Below, piece by piece: positions 39,201 to 47,620 of a stretch of DNA of 64,000 nt; the first letter of the stretch is position 1, and each line of letters starts with the position of its first letter. The notes under the pieces were generated by a model. That model did no database searches. It was not told where the DNA came from and saw nothing but the letters and a program-made list of their open reading frames with translations. Position numbers and translations under genes: made by a program. Origin of the DNA: Candidatus Scalindua sp. (GTDB taxonomy: Bacteria; Planctomycetota; Brocadiia; Brocadiales; Scalinduaceae); assembly GCA_031316155.1 (NCBI GenBank), contig JALDRB010000005.1:1-64000 (forward strand), written 5' to 3'.

Positions 39201-39244
39201 AAATAAGAAAGACGACTTGCCATAAATCGGTTCAAGAAACCCAT
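36209..39244 (-). CDS. Secreted hydrolase-VWA-beta-sandwich protein
   Basis: A large exported protein of about 1010 residues. A signal peptide (SYLFIIFLVALSYVSTNRIV) is followed by an alpha/beta-hydrolase-like region (LPLLFVHGHNF; nucleophile-elbow-like VIIAFSKGTIS). A von Willebrand A domain with a complete metal site follows: DTSGSMS, the threonine in GNTPLLAGI and aspartate in LLSDGYH. Beta-rich repeats with an Ig-like character fill the rest (TFDKKSYGTGDVITISATI). ATG 39244 with GGAGGG upstream was chosen over the longer frame to 39298. It lies downstream of the metalloprotease gene. Likely a surface-processing or adhesion protein. Confidence 0.75.
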   Translation of the reverse strand: MGFLNRFMASRLSYLFIIFLVALSYVSTNRIVWAEAEVYLADGVTPLSQAPELSDEKLPLLFVHGHNFLNANDEDFNFRKNWHDPHNGLPSFKLALDLPDNDWLYIEPYYIRFQNQKRSIVEDAGEIAWAVEHILHRHDSNYEPFTLNPSTNVKVVIIAFSKGTISSRLYLKSLQEQQYNLPLPRNGFNPVSEFIAISPPNHGFASSNIFTSRNHALSQLNNCKSKNCLLNLDCGTTNNFGEINNFIENLNGHPITDTRPDPTNPNWSLGEYPGEAPGSRRNNDSLPSEGTLYVTMYADNDENGMARDYVGGRDPSEDCQGRILARNLAPDAMNIVIPQIPNQPPVELSPLIDALIDAEDRLKFSVHQNSVHTPEVICNALYTAVRHQAPPEGFTCQTTGNNVPILPPPGIVLLFDTSGSMSWKHDGTVGVPTNEQRLTLAKNAAYPFMEMLRDHNEGKMNFGIATFPTHPWDFMAGCKAQEITPMTLVSDTSTNTAITNTISGLVAEGNTPLLAGISSGIGMFGHESKRAIVLLSDGYHNCPSRVDIGNTEVTNIINQLKTESIRVFTIGFGRPADIDYPLLEALASETGGRFEPVTTAANFDPTSWNPATALDEAYKSILKDALGLQTAVDPLGAIKGGEKVTRKVMINKNDKKVSFFLSWVTPRKGRLGFRVKSADGQAVATTSSTPGISFHEGETYKIITVDKSFLKLPGKVGSSPWIIEINAGDNVNNEKYQYSVIMDSVLEMNTTFDKKSYGTGDVITISATITEAGRPVSGLKDISVKVTRPEEGTGNWFALNKVNVDDLKKIPEKGGDESLSPLIRKGILLTEIRKIAFPAQLSPVTIQLYDDGKHGDNNASDGIYANQFPDTKKEGTYSFYFQATGTTMMGNAFEREDVVHKYINVNVTLETIEVSVVRLPAVKDTLNQFMIVITPKDALGNYLGPRYSKMIKLATSHGKFIDVLQNNLDGTYSQVLQLPTTVNIKEVVLKVDIKGETLPVSLVEKLEKSKM

Positions 39245-39273
39245 TACACCCTCCGTTTCTCTAATAAGTGTTT

Positions 39274-39771
39274 TTACCGAGAAGGACAATGACCACAATC
39301 AGTATCATCTTGGCAATCTACAGTTGGTACTGGTAATAAAGTATCACCAAACCTAAACCTAAACAATGGATGTTCTATATTTTCTCTGTTTTCCTGTGAG
39401 TTTTTGTCAGGATTATCCCTTCGGAAGCCACTAGGACACATCACCGTCCCAGGAGAACCAGGCGGCAAAAAACTAAAGCAGTCATATCGAAGATGACAAA
39501 GACCCAACACATGACCCAGCTCATGAGCAAGATGATTAAAGTCGATGCCATTATTATTCTCGTCGCTAGAAATTATTTTAGCGCTTGTAAAGCTAGATCC
39601 ATAAGTTACTCCTCCACCAAATCTATCAGAAGGAATCATCTGGTAGGAAAAGTCTGCTTTGCTCTTGTTAGTTATTTCATAGAAGGTGGCTCTATTTCCT
39701 CCCGAGAGTTGAAAGGCTGATTTTTGTTTGTAATATACCTCGTTAATCAAACCAGGTGTGACAAAAACCAC
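39274..39771 (-). CDS. Metzincin-like zinc metalloprotease
   Basis: A 165-residue protein with the metzincin zinc motif HELGHVLGLCH, a preceding TAKIISSD-like strand and a Met-turn candidate (GTVMCPS). The frame opens after a TAA with a GTG start (39771) and no clear leader, so the N-terminus, including any signal peptide, may be lost or encoded in another frame. It follows the CARDB-like gene by only 15 bases and precedes the secreted VWA protein, suggesting one secreted cassette. Confidence 0.65.
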   Translation of the reverse strand: MVFVTPGLINEVYYKQKSAFQLSGGNRATFYEITNKSKADFSYQMIPSDRFGGGVTYGSSFTSAKIISSDENNNGIDFNHLAHELGHVLGLCHLRYDCFSFLPPGSPGTVMCPSGFRRDNPDKNSQENRENIEHPLFRFRFGDTLLPVPTVDCQDDTDCGHCPSR

Positions 39772-39786
39772 TTTGACTTTTTACTC

Positions 39787-40253
39787 TCAACCTCTTTCAT
39801 GGAACTCCTTGGCGTTATTGTCTTCCTTACATTCTTGGAGCCCGTTTTTATAATCTGCTGTTACCCTTAGATAGGCGTCAGGGTTGTACACCGGGTACGG
39901 CAAATAGAAGGTAATAGATGCCGTATCCCCTGGCGCAAGTCCTGGAATGGGAACCTCAGCTTTAGTAGTAGTCGCCCACCTGGGCTAAGGTCAATCACTT
40001 GGGACATGCTTGGCAAAGCAAACGCATCGCCAATATTCTTGATGGTGGCACGAATTTCTGAGCGACTGTTCTGATTGTCCCACTTCGGTCTTTCGATGTT
40101 TTCGACTATCAGATCAGGGCAACCTTTATAAGGTTGTGTAGACACATGGCGTTGCGACACGTGCTCGATATGTAGTGTTTCGACCTGTCCGTTATTGCCA
40201 GCTGCCGTATACACTGCAACAACATCCAGTTCAACCTTACTCTTGATAACCAC
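39787..40253 (-). CDS. CARDB-like extracellular domain protein, frame-shifted
   Basis: An adhesin-type beta-sandwich (CPDLIVENIERPKW then IRATIKNIGDAFA). At the G3 run (C3 at 39975-39977 on the plus strand) the frame changes. With one more G the reading continues as GGATTTKAEVPIPGLAPG, DAYLRVTADYKNGLQECKED and NNAKEFHERG, ending at 39787. Upstream of the GTG at 40253 the same frame remains protein-like (CKFRNFKGFVV) but has no start, so the N-terminus is probably missing. Confidence 0.6.
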
Positions 40254-40607
40254 AAATCCTTTAAAATTACGAAACTTACAATTATAAAGTTTTTTCTTAA
40301 AAAAATATCATATATTCATTTCATAAACCCTTTTCAAATTTCTGCAAAATAATATCAAATATTGAGATTCTGCATCAGTTCCGCATCTACTATTGCATCA
40401 TTCATAAAACACCTCCTCTCACAATAAAACAAGTAAATATCATATAATTCTTGCGAGCACTGTCGTAGATATTTCACAATTGCTGCGAAATCATCAATCC
40501 CTATTTTCTTTTACTCAAATGTCATGTATCGTATCTTTTCTTTAATAATCGTAAATAACAGCTTTCAAGAACTATTTTTGTAATAATTTCAATTACGCCA
40601 TTTTACT

Positions 40608-40973
40608 TTATAACTTCCTTACTATTGCCTTTACCATTTCTACAATTAAAGGAGTTTTGTACGTCATTCGAAAGGCATCTTTGGCTCCATAGGCATATGC
40701 CCTGGCAATTAATTCCCGGTCTCCATTCCCATTGATCAGTATGATCTGAACACCTGGATACAGGCTCTTGATCTTTTTGATGATTTCAACTTCTGAATCG
40801 CTGCCGTGAGAGATTTCGATTAAGATGAGATCAACCTTCCTCTCCATTAGTATTGATTCAATCCGGTTGTTATCGGTATTCGTCAATGTAAATACATTTT
40901 TTTGCAGTTCACAAATCAATTTGTCATCACTGGCAACTGTTGGCCCTGAGACCAATACACAATGTCTTTCCAT
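40608..40973 (-). CDS. Pseudo-receiver domain protein
   Basis: A 121-residue CheY-like fold in which the phospho-acceptor position is Glu53 (DLILIEISHG) instead of Asp. The hydrophobic strands and the final helix (PLIVEMVKAIVRKL) fit a receiver, and the usual Lys is hard to place. It should not be phosphorylated in the normal way and may be constitutively active-like or a protein-binding module. It is the next minus-strand gene after the sigma-54 activator at 41169, so a joint role is plausible. Confidence 0.7.
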   Translation of the reverse strand: MERHCVLVSGPTVASDDKLICELQKNVFTLTNTDNNRIESILMERKVDLILIEISHGSDSEVEIIKKIKSLYPGVQIILINGNGDRELIARAYAYGAKDAFRMTYKTPLIVEMVKAIVRKL

Positions 40974-41126
40974 AACGCCACCTCATCGTTAATTAATAAA
41001 GCAATTTCACTGCCTTATCCTGTGACAAAAAAATAACCCTTTCAGGATTCATCCTAAAGGGTTAGATTCAAATATATTAGCTATTTTTGATAATTTTTTG
41101 GATATGGTAAGGCGTGTGATATTTTT

Positions 41127-41162
41127 AGGGTGTAAATACCAAAGCTTTGGTATTTACACCCT
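41127..41162. repeat. Perfect 36-bp palindrome
   Basis: The 18-base arm agggtgtaaataccaaag is followed directly by its exact reverse complement, with no loop. It sits just past the stop of the sigma-54 activator. No T-run follows on the minus strand, so it is not a standard terminator; a cruciform or dimer-binding site is possible. Confidence 0.75.
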
Positions 41163-41168
41163 AGTTTG

Positions 41169-42799
41169 TTATTCCGTTTTCTTGAAAGATTGTGGATTAA
41201 TACCGTATTTCACCATCTTATGATGGAAGTTCTTTATATTCATCCCAGCGTTACGAGAGGCACTACTGATGTTTCCCTGCGCGGATCTGAGACAATCAAT
41301 AATATACTCATTCTCGAATTGTTCTATAACATGCTGTTTTGCTGCTTTGAAATTGGGATGTTCTACTTTGTGATAAACGGCTGCCCCTTTCCTGTAAAAG
41401 TCCTTCGGGAGATGAGATGTCTCGATTATTTCTCCCTCTGTCAGAACCACAGCTCGCTGAATGATATTCTCCAACTCACGAACATTGCCGGGAAAGTCGT
41501 ACGTGAAGAGTAATACCTCCGCTTCTTGAGAGAGGTGGAGACCTTCCTTACCAAACTTGATACCAAAAATCTTCAGAAAATGTTGAATCAAGATGGGGAT
41601 ATCGCTTTCTCGGTCTCTCAATGGGGGAAGCACAATATCGAGCACATTGAGTCGATAGAACAAATCATCACGAAAGATTCCTTCCCTTACAAGTTCTTTT
41701 AAATCCTTGTTTGTGGCGGCTATGATACGCACATTGCACTGATGAATCTTCGTGCTGCCCACCGGGTTGTATTCCCCGATTGCAAGACCCTGAGAAGTTT
41801 TACCTGCAGTGACGTAGGCATCTCACTGACCTCATCCAGGAGGATCGTGCCACCTTCTGCAGACTTGAATATACCTGGCTTTTCGCTAACGGCACCGGTA
41901 AAGGCACCCTGAACATGACCAAAGAGTTCTGATTCCAGTAAATTCTCTGGAATGGCCCCACAGTTGATGGGGAGGAACAGGTTGTCTTTCCGTTTGCTTT
42001 TGTAGTGCAGTTCACGCGCAACAAGTTCCTTGCCTGTGCCGCTTTCTCCTGTAATGAGGACGGTTGCCTCGGTATCTGCAACCTGATCTATGAGTTTAAG
42101 GATCTGTATCATCTTTGGGTGTTGACTTATGTTGGTCTTGAAATACAACCTGTTACGATTATTCCCCCTATTCTTACTGCGATGGCTTTTTCCTAAGGGG
42201 ACAAGATCTCCTGGCGGGAATGTCGTATCTCGTCTGTCTTGACCTGCACCTACAAGTTCTCCCAGTAGAGCGATACCCTTTTCCCTGAGCAGGTTGGTAT
42301 CCATAAAGTTTAATAACACACGCATCTGTTCTACGTTCAGTCTATGTGAGCGATTGATGAGTCTCGCCACGAAGGTTTCTCTGTCGTGTTTGACCAGGTA
42401 AGCGGTATCGTGATAATTGAGAAAGAAGTTACAGTTTATGCAGTATTCTGCGCCATTACTGATCCTATGGTTACAGTAGGGGCAAAAGGCTGATTGTGAT
42501 AGATTATCCTTTATATACTCCCAGAGTTTTTTCTTCACGGATGTATCTGAAAAATAAAACCTTGTAGCGACTCCTCCGTCACATTTCCTTACGATCTCTC
42601 CTCTCACACCGATTTCATCGCATTTTGGAAGTCGTGGTTTGATGGTAATAATATCTTTGCCTTCGTAGCTCAAGTTTATAATCCTGGCCCCACACAAACT
42701 TAATTCTGCTATTATTACCTGTTCTTCACTATTGCTGTCATCATGGTAGGAGACCTTCGCAGGTAAACGTGTCTTTGCTCTTATATCAAGTCTCGACAT
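41169..42799 (-). CDS. PilZ/zinc-ribbon sigma-54 activator, frame-shifted in the AAA+ domain
   Basis: An enhancer-binding protein of about 540 residues when joined. A PilZ-like N-terminus (about 1-105; RLDIRAKTRLPAKVSY) suggests c-di-GMP sensing, then a four-cysteine ribbon (CPYC, CINC), an AAA+ domain (GESGTGKE, GAFTGA, ILLDEVSE, WPGN-like FPGNVREL) and a Fis-type helix-turn-helix (ASRNAGMNIKNFHHKMVK). The reading changes frame at LLRVLQSG: one more G in the G4 run (41774-41777 on the plus strand) restores GEYNPVGSTKIHQCNVR. ATG 42799 has GAGGT upstream. Confidence 0.8.
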
Positions 42800-42959
42800 A
42801 CATACCTCGCTCTTCTTTAAGACAAAACACTCAAAATTGTTTAAGGACAACAAAAGTTAGTTTCGCAAGCACAATGCCACGATGTGTTTTTTATAGAGCT
42901 ATTTTCTAAGTGTTCATGCTATAAAATGATATGATATCGGCTTCGTTGCACGTTTCTAA

Positions 42960-43004
42960 AATGTTATAAAGCCATAACAAAATTTGTTATGGCTTTATAA
43001 CATT
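42960..43004. repeat. Near-perfect 45-bp palindrome
   Basis: Two 22-base arms (starting aatgttataaagccataac) around one central base. It lies upstream of the PilZ-sigma-54 activator start and downstream of the phosphomannomutase stop region. It could be a transcript hairpin or an operator for a dimeric regulator. Nothing else is visible in 42800-43207. Confidence 0.75.
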
Positions 43005-43207
43005 CACCTTATGCTTCATTTTCTCTTGCAAGCAAACCACAATAGTTTTGCGTAAATCCAGCTCCGGTGAACTAGACTGTTTCAGATACCGGGACATCGA
43101 TACAGCTCATTATATTGTGAACCATCCTGGTTTTGCACTATGGAAAATGGATGTATGTTATTAACACTTATTCAATATAATGAATAAAAGAAAGGATAAT
43201 CTTTCAA

Positions 43208-44800
43208 TTATTTTTCCTTGATAAGGTCGATAATCTGTCTCTGACGTTTCTCCATTATCTCCTTTGTTTTCCCTTCGAGATTTAACCGAAGGTACGGTTC
43301 GGTATCAGATTTTCTTACGTTAAACCACCAATCTTTAAACTCAACTGTAATTCCGCCTAAATAATCAATCTTACCGTCCTTAAAATGTTCGGCAATTTCA
43401 TCTATCTTTTTGTCTTTTTCCTCTACCATGAAATTAACTTCACCGGTTGCAAAATACCTTTTTAATGGAGCAATCAGATTAGACATGGGCACATTTTTAT
43501 CGCTGAGAATATTTAACACTACTATCAGGGAAATGATTGCTGAATCTGCAAAATAATTTTCTCTAAAATAGTAACGCCCGTATAAATCTCCCCCGAAAAG
43601 GGCATTTTTCTCTCTCATCGTTACCATCATATGAGAATGGCCAAATAGTTCTTTATGAGGAATACCACCTGAAGCCTTAACCTCTTCAGATAAGACAGAA
43701 CTTGATCTCAAATCATATACAATTATTCCCCCTTTTTCCTTCTTCAACAGTTCTCGCGCAATTACGGCCGTAATTAAATCACACCCTATCACCTGCCCAT
43801 TCTCATCAACAAAGACGCAGCGATCAGCATCACCATCAAATGCTACCCCCAGATGACTCTTCGTCCTGATTACCTTTTTCTGCAACTCCTGTAAGTTTTT
43901 TCTGTTTAAGGGATCTGGTTCGTGGTTGGGAAAATTACCATCAAGATTAAAATATAATGGGATAATTTTGCATGGCATATCTTCAAAGACAAGGGGGACC
44001 ATTTTCCCTGCCATTCCATTACCCGCATCAACTACAATCCTTAAGGGCCGAATACGACCAGCAAAACGAAGAACATGTCTTTTATAATCACCAAGGATGT
44101 TCTTTTCGATAATCCTACCCGGTGGTTGGCTGGAAGGCAATCGGGTTTGACGTGATATTTCAGCTATCTTGGATAAGCCCGTATCTAAACTGACAGGCAT
44201 TGCCTTTTCATGACATATCTTAAACCCATTATACTCGGAAGGATTATGGGAAGCAGTAACCGTAATACCCGCATCATAGTTAAAGTGTGCTACCGTAAAA
44301 TAGGTAACATCTGTAGAGACACCTCCAATATCAATACAATTAACCCCTGCTTCTCTTATGCCTTTCATTAAGGACTTGGATAACAAGCTTGAAGATAACC
44401 TGTTGTCTCTTGCAACTACAATATTTTCTATCTCTTTTTTTATACTTTTAAAAAACTGAACGGCCGCCATACCTATTTTTTCCGAGGTATATTCGTTTAC
44501 CTCTTCAGGGTATACACCTCGTATGTCATAACTCTTAAATATTTCGGCACTAATATTCGGATCCTGGTTTGCCGTCAACTGTACGATATTCCTCTCTTCG
44601 TTGCTTTCTCTCATGTGTGACGTAACATCAGTATCGTATTCTTCGTATATCTTGTTTGAATCAGCGGTGGAGTCTATTCTATAGCAGCATATCGGACACT
44701 TTGGATAATGTACTCTTTGACGACCTTTACAGATAGATATGCTAATATCGTATCGTTCACCGGGACATCTTCGCTTTATCTTTATTATTCTTCTTGACAT
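43208..44800 (-). CDS. Phosphomannomutase/phosphoglucomutase with cysteine-rich N-terminal extension
   Basis: Interconverts hexose 1- and 6-phosphates for surface polysaccharide synthesis. The phosphoserine loop TASHNPSEYNGFK, metal loop FDGDADR and the substrate loop DLYGRYYFRE are intact. Normal enzymes are near 450 residues; this one has about 85 extra N-terminal residues with cysteines arranged as CPGE...CKGR...CPICC, perhaps a metal-binding module. Start ATG 44800 follows GAGGAGGT. A copy of its last 20 codons survives at 35821. Confidence 0.88.
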   Translation of the reverse strand: MSRRIIKIKRRCPGERYDISISICKGRQRVHYPKCPICCYRIDSTADSNKIYEEYDTDVTSHMRESNEERNIVQLTANQDPNISAEIFKSYDIRGVYPEEVNEYTSEKIGMAAVQFFKSIKKEIENIVVARDNRLSSSLLSKSLMKGIREAGVNCIDIGGVSTDVTYFTVAHFNYDAGITVTASHNPSEYNGFKICHEKAMPVSLDTGLSKIAEISRQTRLPSSQPPGRIIEKNILGDYKRHVLRFAGRIRPLRIVVDAGNGMAGKMVPLVFEDMPCKIIPLYFNLDGNFPNHEPDPLNRKNLQELQKKVIRTKSHLGVAFDGDADRCVFVDENGQVIGCDLITAVIARELLKKEKGGIIVYDLRSSSVLSEEVKASGGIPHKELFGHSHMMVTMREKNALFGGDLYGRYYFRENYFADSAIISLIVVLNILSDKNVPMSNLIAPLKRYFATGEVNFMVEEKDKKIDEIAEHFKDGKIDYLGGITVEFKDWWFNVRKSDTEPYLRLNLEGKTKEIMEKRQRQIIDLIKEK

Positions 44801-45073
44801 GACACCTCCTCTATCAACCACTTTCCAAGAAACGGTGCGTAGATTGTTGATATTAAGGACATAGTAAGAAACTGTTTTGATTTTGTGCTTGGAGAATTGC
44901 GTAGAATAGGATATTGAAAAAGAAGAGAGTTTCTTTTTATTTCTCCTAAAAATCCATTCAGACAGAATCTTAACCTTCTATGATCAACCTGAATTTCGCC
45001 TATGTTAAAATAACGGTAGAAATTTGTAAAGCAAAATAAAAAAAACAAGATTTGTCCTTTTTTTTGATCGAGG

Positions 45074-45551
45074 TTTTCCACATTAATTATATTTTTGTTT
45101 TGTCAATAAACATTCTCTACCAACCATTATTAGATATCTTTTCTACGTTACACTTTATCACTTTTGTCCTTGAAAAGCTGAAAGTATTTTCATTGAGAGC
45201 TGATCTACCATTCGTGTAAAGCCTTTCAGGTTCTACACAGGTTGTCCACAACATACACACAAATAAAAACAGAGCCTATTTTACAACAATATCACGGAGT
45301 GAGCTTAAGCACCGTTTACGTAACATTAATGTATTCAAGCTATTAGGTGATTTTTTTTCAGTAAAAGTCCACCCTCGCGCGAAAAATATCGTGCCATGGG
45401 AGAGAAATTGATCTCAAAAGGAACGATTAAAAAAAAATTATATGAGAATTATTTTTTACCATAAAAAGTTCAATCCCGTTGATGCAAAAAGCCTTATGAT
45501 CTTAAAAAAATTTCTAAAAAAATTTCTAAAAAAAGTATTCCAAATTTTGCT
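45074..45551. other. Candidate replication-origin region upstream of dnaA
   Basis: An AT-rich non-coding block before dnaA contains DnaA-box-like nonamers TTTTCCACA (45074-45082) and TTGTCCACA (45242-45250), each one base off TTATCCACA. An A-rich 12-base unit (taaaaaaatttc) is repeated from 45503 to 45535, which could be an unwinding element. Two boxes are few for an origin, so this is only a candidate. Confidence 0.35.
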
Positions 45552-45579
45552 TTGACACAATAGGATATTTTGCTAATAT
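45552..45579 (+). promoter_or_regulatory. dnaA promoter
   Basis: TTGACA (45552-45557) and TAATAT (45574-45579) are separated by 16 bases, a near-consensus housekeeping promoter. Transcription would begin near 45586, which leaves about 150 bases of leader before the ATG at 45740. Confidence 0.6.
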
Positions 45580-45739
45580 CCGACCTCATTTAGTAGTGGC
45601 AATAAGGGGAGCTCAAACAAAAGTTGTCAGCTATTCATTTTGCAAATTCTCATCCGGTATTTCAGATTTTAGTACTTATCTATTTGTTTTAGTCCTTTTC
45701 TATCTTATAGTACTTTTTCTACTTACTTTGCTCATCCAT

Positions 45740-47107
45740 ATGCACCGTTCTGCAATAAATAATAACGTAAATACCTGGGAAGATGTTCTTGGCGAAATCG
45801 AATCCAAGATTGGTATGCGCATGTATAATTTATGGTTTAAAAACATTCGGTTACTTTCCTTCAATAACGAAACCGTTACGATTGGTGTGCCCAATCTTTT
45901 TATTCAAAGAAAGATAAGCAACAGTTTTGAACCATGTATTCGAGATTCTATTAAAAATGTAACCAAGGTCAATCCATCCATTAAATTTGAAATCGACAAC
46001 AGTACCATCCAAAAAGAAAACAGCAATAAAGATTCCTTAGATACCAATGAAGAGAGAACCTCTCACCAGGATACTATGTTTACCAATAATAAAAACTTAA
46101 CGTTAGAAGATTTTATTGTTGGTAATTGTAACAGATTAGCTTATGCTTCTGCCCTTGAAATTTCTAAACCTGGATATGTGGCATTTAACACCCTTTTTAT
46201 TCATGGATCTATTGGAGTAGGTAAAACTCATCTCCTGCAAGGTGTATGGAACAGGCTGAAAAAAGAATCAACCAATATAAGTGTTGTGTATAAACCTGCT
46301 GAAAATTGGACAAACGAGTTTGTCTATTCTTTAAGAAGTGGAGGACTTGAATCTTTCAGGAAGAAGTATCGGGGTGTTGATATTTTCCTTGTTGATGATG
46401 TTCATTTTTTATCTAATAAGAAAGGGGTTCAGGAAGAATTCCTGCATACCTTTAACACCTTGCACAGTCTATCAAAAAGAGTAGTGTTCGCAAGTGATGC
46501 CCACCCCAGATTAATGGTCCAACTTAAGGAGAGTTTAGCAAGCAGATTCATGTCGGGTATGATCGCAAAGATAGAACAACCGGGTTACGATACCTCCCTG
46601 CAAATTTTACGTTCAAAAGCCGCAAAGGTACGAAAGAAAATCCCGGAAAACGTACTTGAATTTATATCTGAGAAGTTCAATAAAAACATACGTTCAATGG
46701 AAAGCGCATTAACAACTGTATTGGCATACTCAAATATTAATAAGAGCAAAATAGATTTATCTCTGGCCAGCAATACATTAAGCGAACTCTATGTTAATAA
46801 AGAAAAAAGTATAACCTTACAGGATATTGAAAAAGTAATAATTAATTATTACCATGTTTCTCGCAGCGATATCCATTCCAGAAACAAATCTAAAAATATT
46901 GTTCTGTCCCGCCAACTTTGTATGTATCTTTCTAAATCTCTAACCGACTCCTCATATCAGGAGGTTGGAAAATATTTTGGAAACAAAAGACACACAACTG
47001 CCATCTTTGCTACAAATAAGATAAAGAACAAGATGGAAAGCGATATTGAATTTAAGTCACAAGTAGAAGACTTGACAAGGAAAATCAAGAACACTGTTTC
47101 CCTGTAA
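45740..47107 (+). CDS. dnaA: Chromosomal replication initiator DnaA
   Basis: DnaA opens the origin. Domain I (NTWEDVLGEIESKIGMRMYNLWF), a linker rich in Asn/Ser, the AAA+ domain (GSIGVGKTHLL, FLVDDVHFL, LASRFMSGM) and domain IV (YQEVGKYFGNKRHTTAIFATNKI) are all present. The frame is open upstream to a GTG at 45596 and would add a hydrophobic stretch (STYLFVLVLFYLIVLFLLTL); ATG 45740 was chosen because a membrane segment is not expected, but neither start has a good ribosome-binding site. Confidence 0.93.
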   Translation: MHRSAINNNVNTWEDVLGEIESKIGMRMYNLWFKNIRLLSFNNETVTIGVPNLFIQRKISNSFEPCIRDSIKNVTKVNPSIKFEIDNSTIQKENSNKDSLDTNEERTSHQDTMFTNNKNLTLEDFIVGNCNRLAYASALEISKPGYVAFNTLFIHGSIGVGKTHLLQGVWNRLKKESTNISVVYKPAENWTNEFVYSLRSGGLESFRKKYRGVDIFLVDDVHFLSNKKGVQEEFLHTFNTLHSLSKRVVFASDAHPRLMVQLKESLASRFMSGMIAKIEQPGYDTSLQILRSKAAKVRKKIPENVLEFISEKFNKNIRSMESALTTVLAYSNINKSKIDLSLASNTLSELYVNKEKSITLQDIEKVIINYYHVSRSDIHSRNKSKNIVLSRQLCMYLSKSLTDSSYQEVGKYFGNKRHTTAIFATNKIKNKMESDIEFKSQVEDLTRKIKNTVSL

Positions 47108-47170
47108 GTATCTGGGTTTCTGTACTTATTTAGAATCGAGTATTTTTATTTTTTTTATTAAAACAATACT

Positions 47171-47530
47171 ATGAAAAATTTATCTAAAGAAGTTGATAGA
47201 CGCATAGATACCAGACTGGAACTTTCTTTACCAATAACGCTGTTTGCTGAACCAAAAATCGAGTCAATTTCAAAGAACATTTGTGCTAACGGAGTCTATT
47301 TTGAAGTAGATGGTGATTATATAGAGTATTTTACCCTGGGAAGAACAATTACTTTTGAAATAGTCGCAAATATTTCTTCCTTCAGACTTCCTAACAAAAC
47401 CGTTACACTTTCAGGAAATGGAGCCATCATCAGGTGCACCAGAATTGACAATCATGACAAGAATACAAAGAGCTTTTACGTAGCATTGAAGTTCATGGAA
47501 AGCCTCAAAGTCATCTCTGTAAGTTTATGA
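47171..47530 (+). CDS. PilZ-domain protein
   Basis: A 119-residue single PilZ domain. The c-di-GMP-binding motifs are seen as RRIDTRLELSLP near the N-terminus and SKNICANGVYFEV, where the expected D/NxSxxG is partly changed (NICANG). It lies 60 bases after dnaA on the same strand and could be co-transcribed. It probably acts as a stand-alone second-messenger receptor. Confidence 0.75.
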   Translation: MKNLSKEVDRRIDTRLELSLPITLFAEPKIESISKNICANGVYFEVDGDYIEYFTLGRTITFEIVANISSFRLPNKTVTLSGNGAIIRCTRIDNHDKNTKSFYVALKFMESLKVISVSL

Positions 47531-47620
47531 ATCGGGAGTCTCAAGGACTTTCAACTGGATTGCAAGACAGGAGTGCCCCCTTTTACATAGATTAATTACC
47601 GGGAATTTTAGCTGATCCCC

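Noticed and set aside
44785..45081. Minus-strand 98-codon frame upstream of phosphomannomutase
   Set aside because: Phe/Leu/Asn-rich, no ribosome-binding site, and overlaps the better-supported start at 44800.
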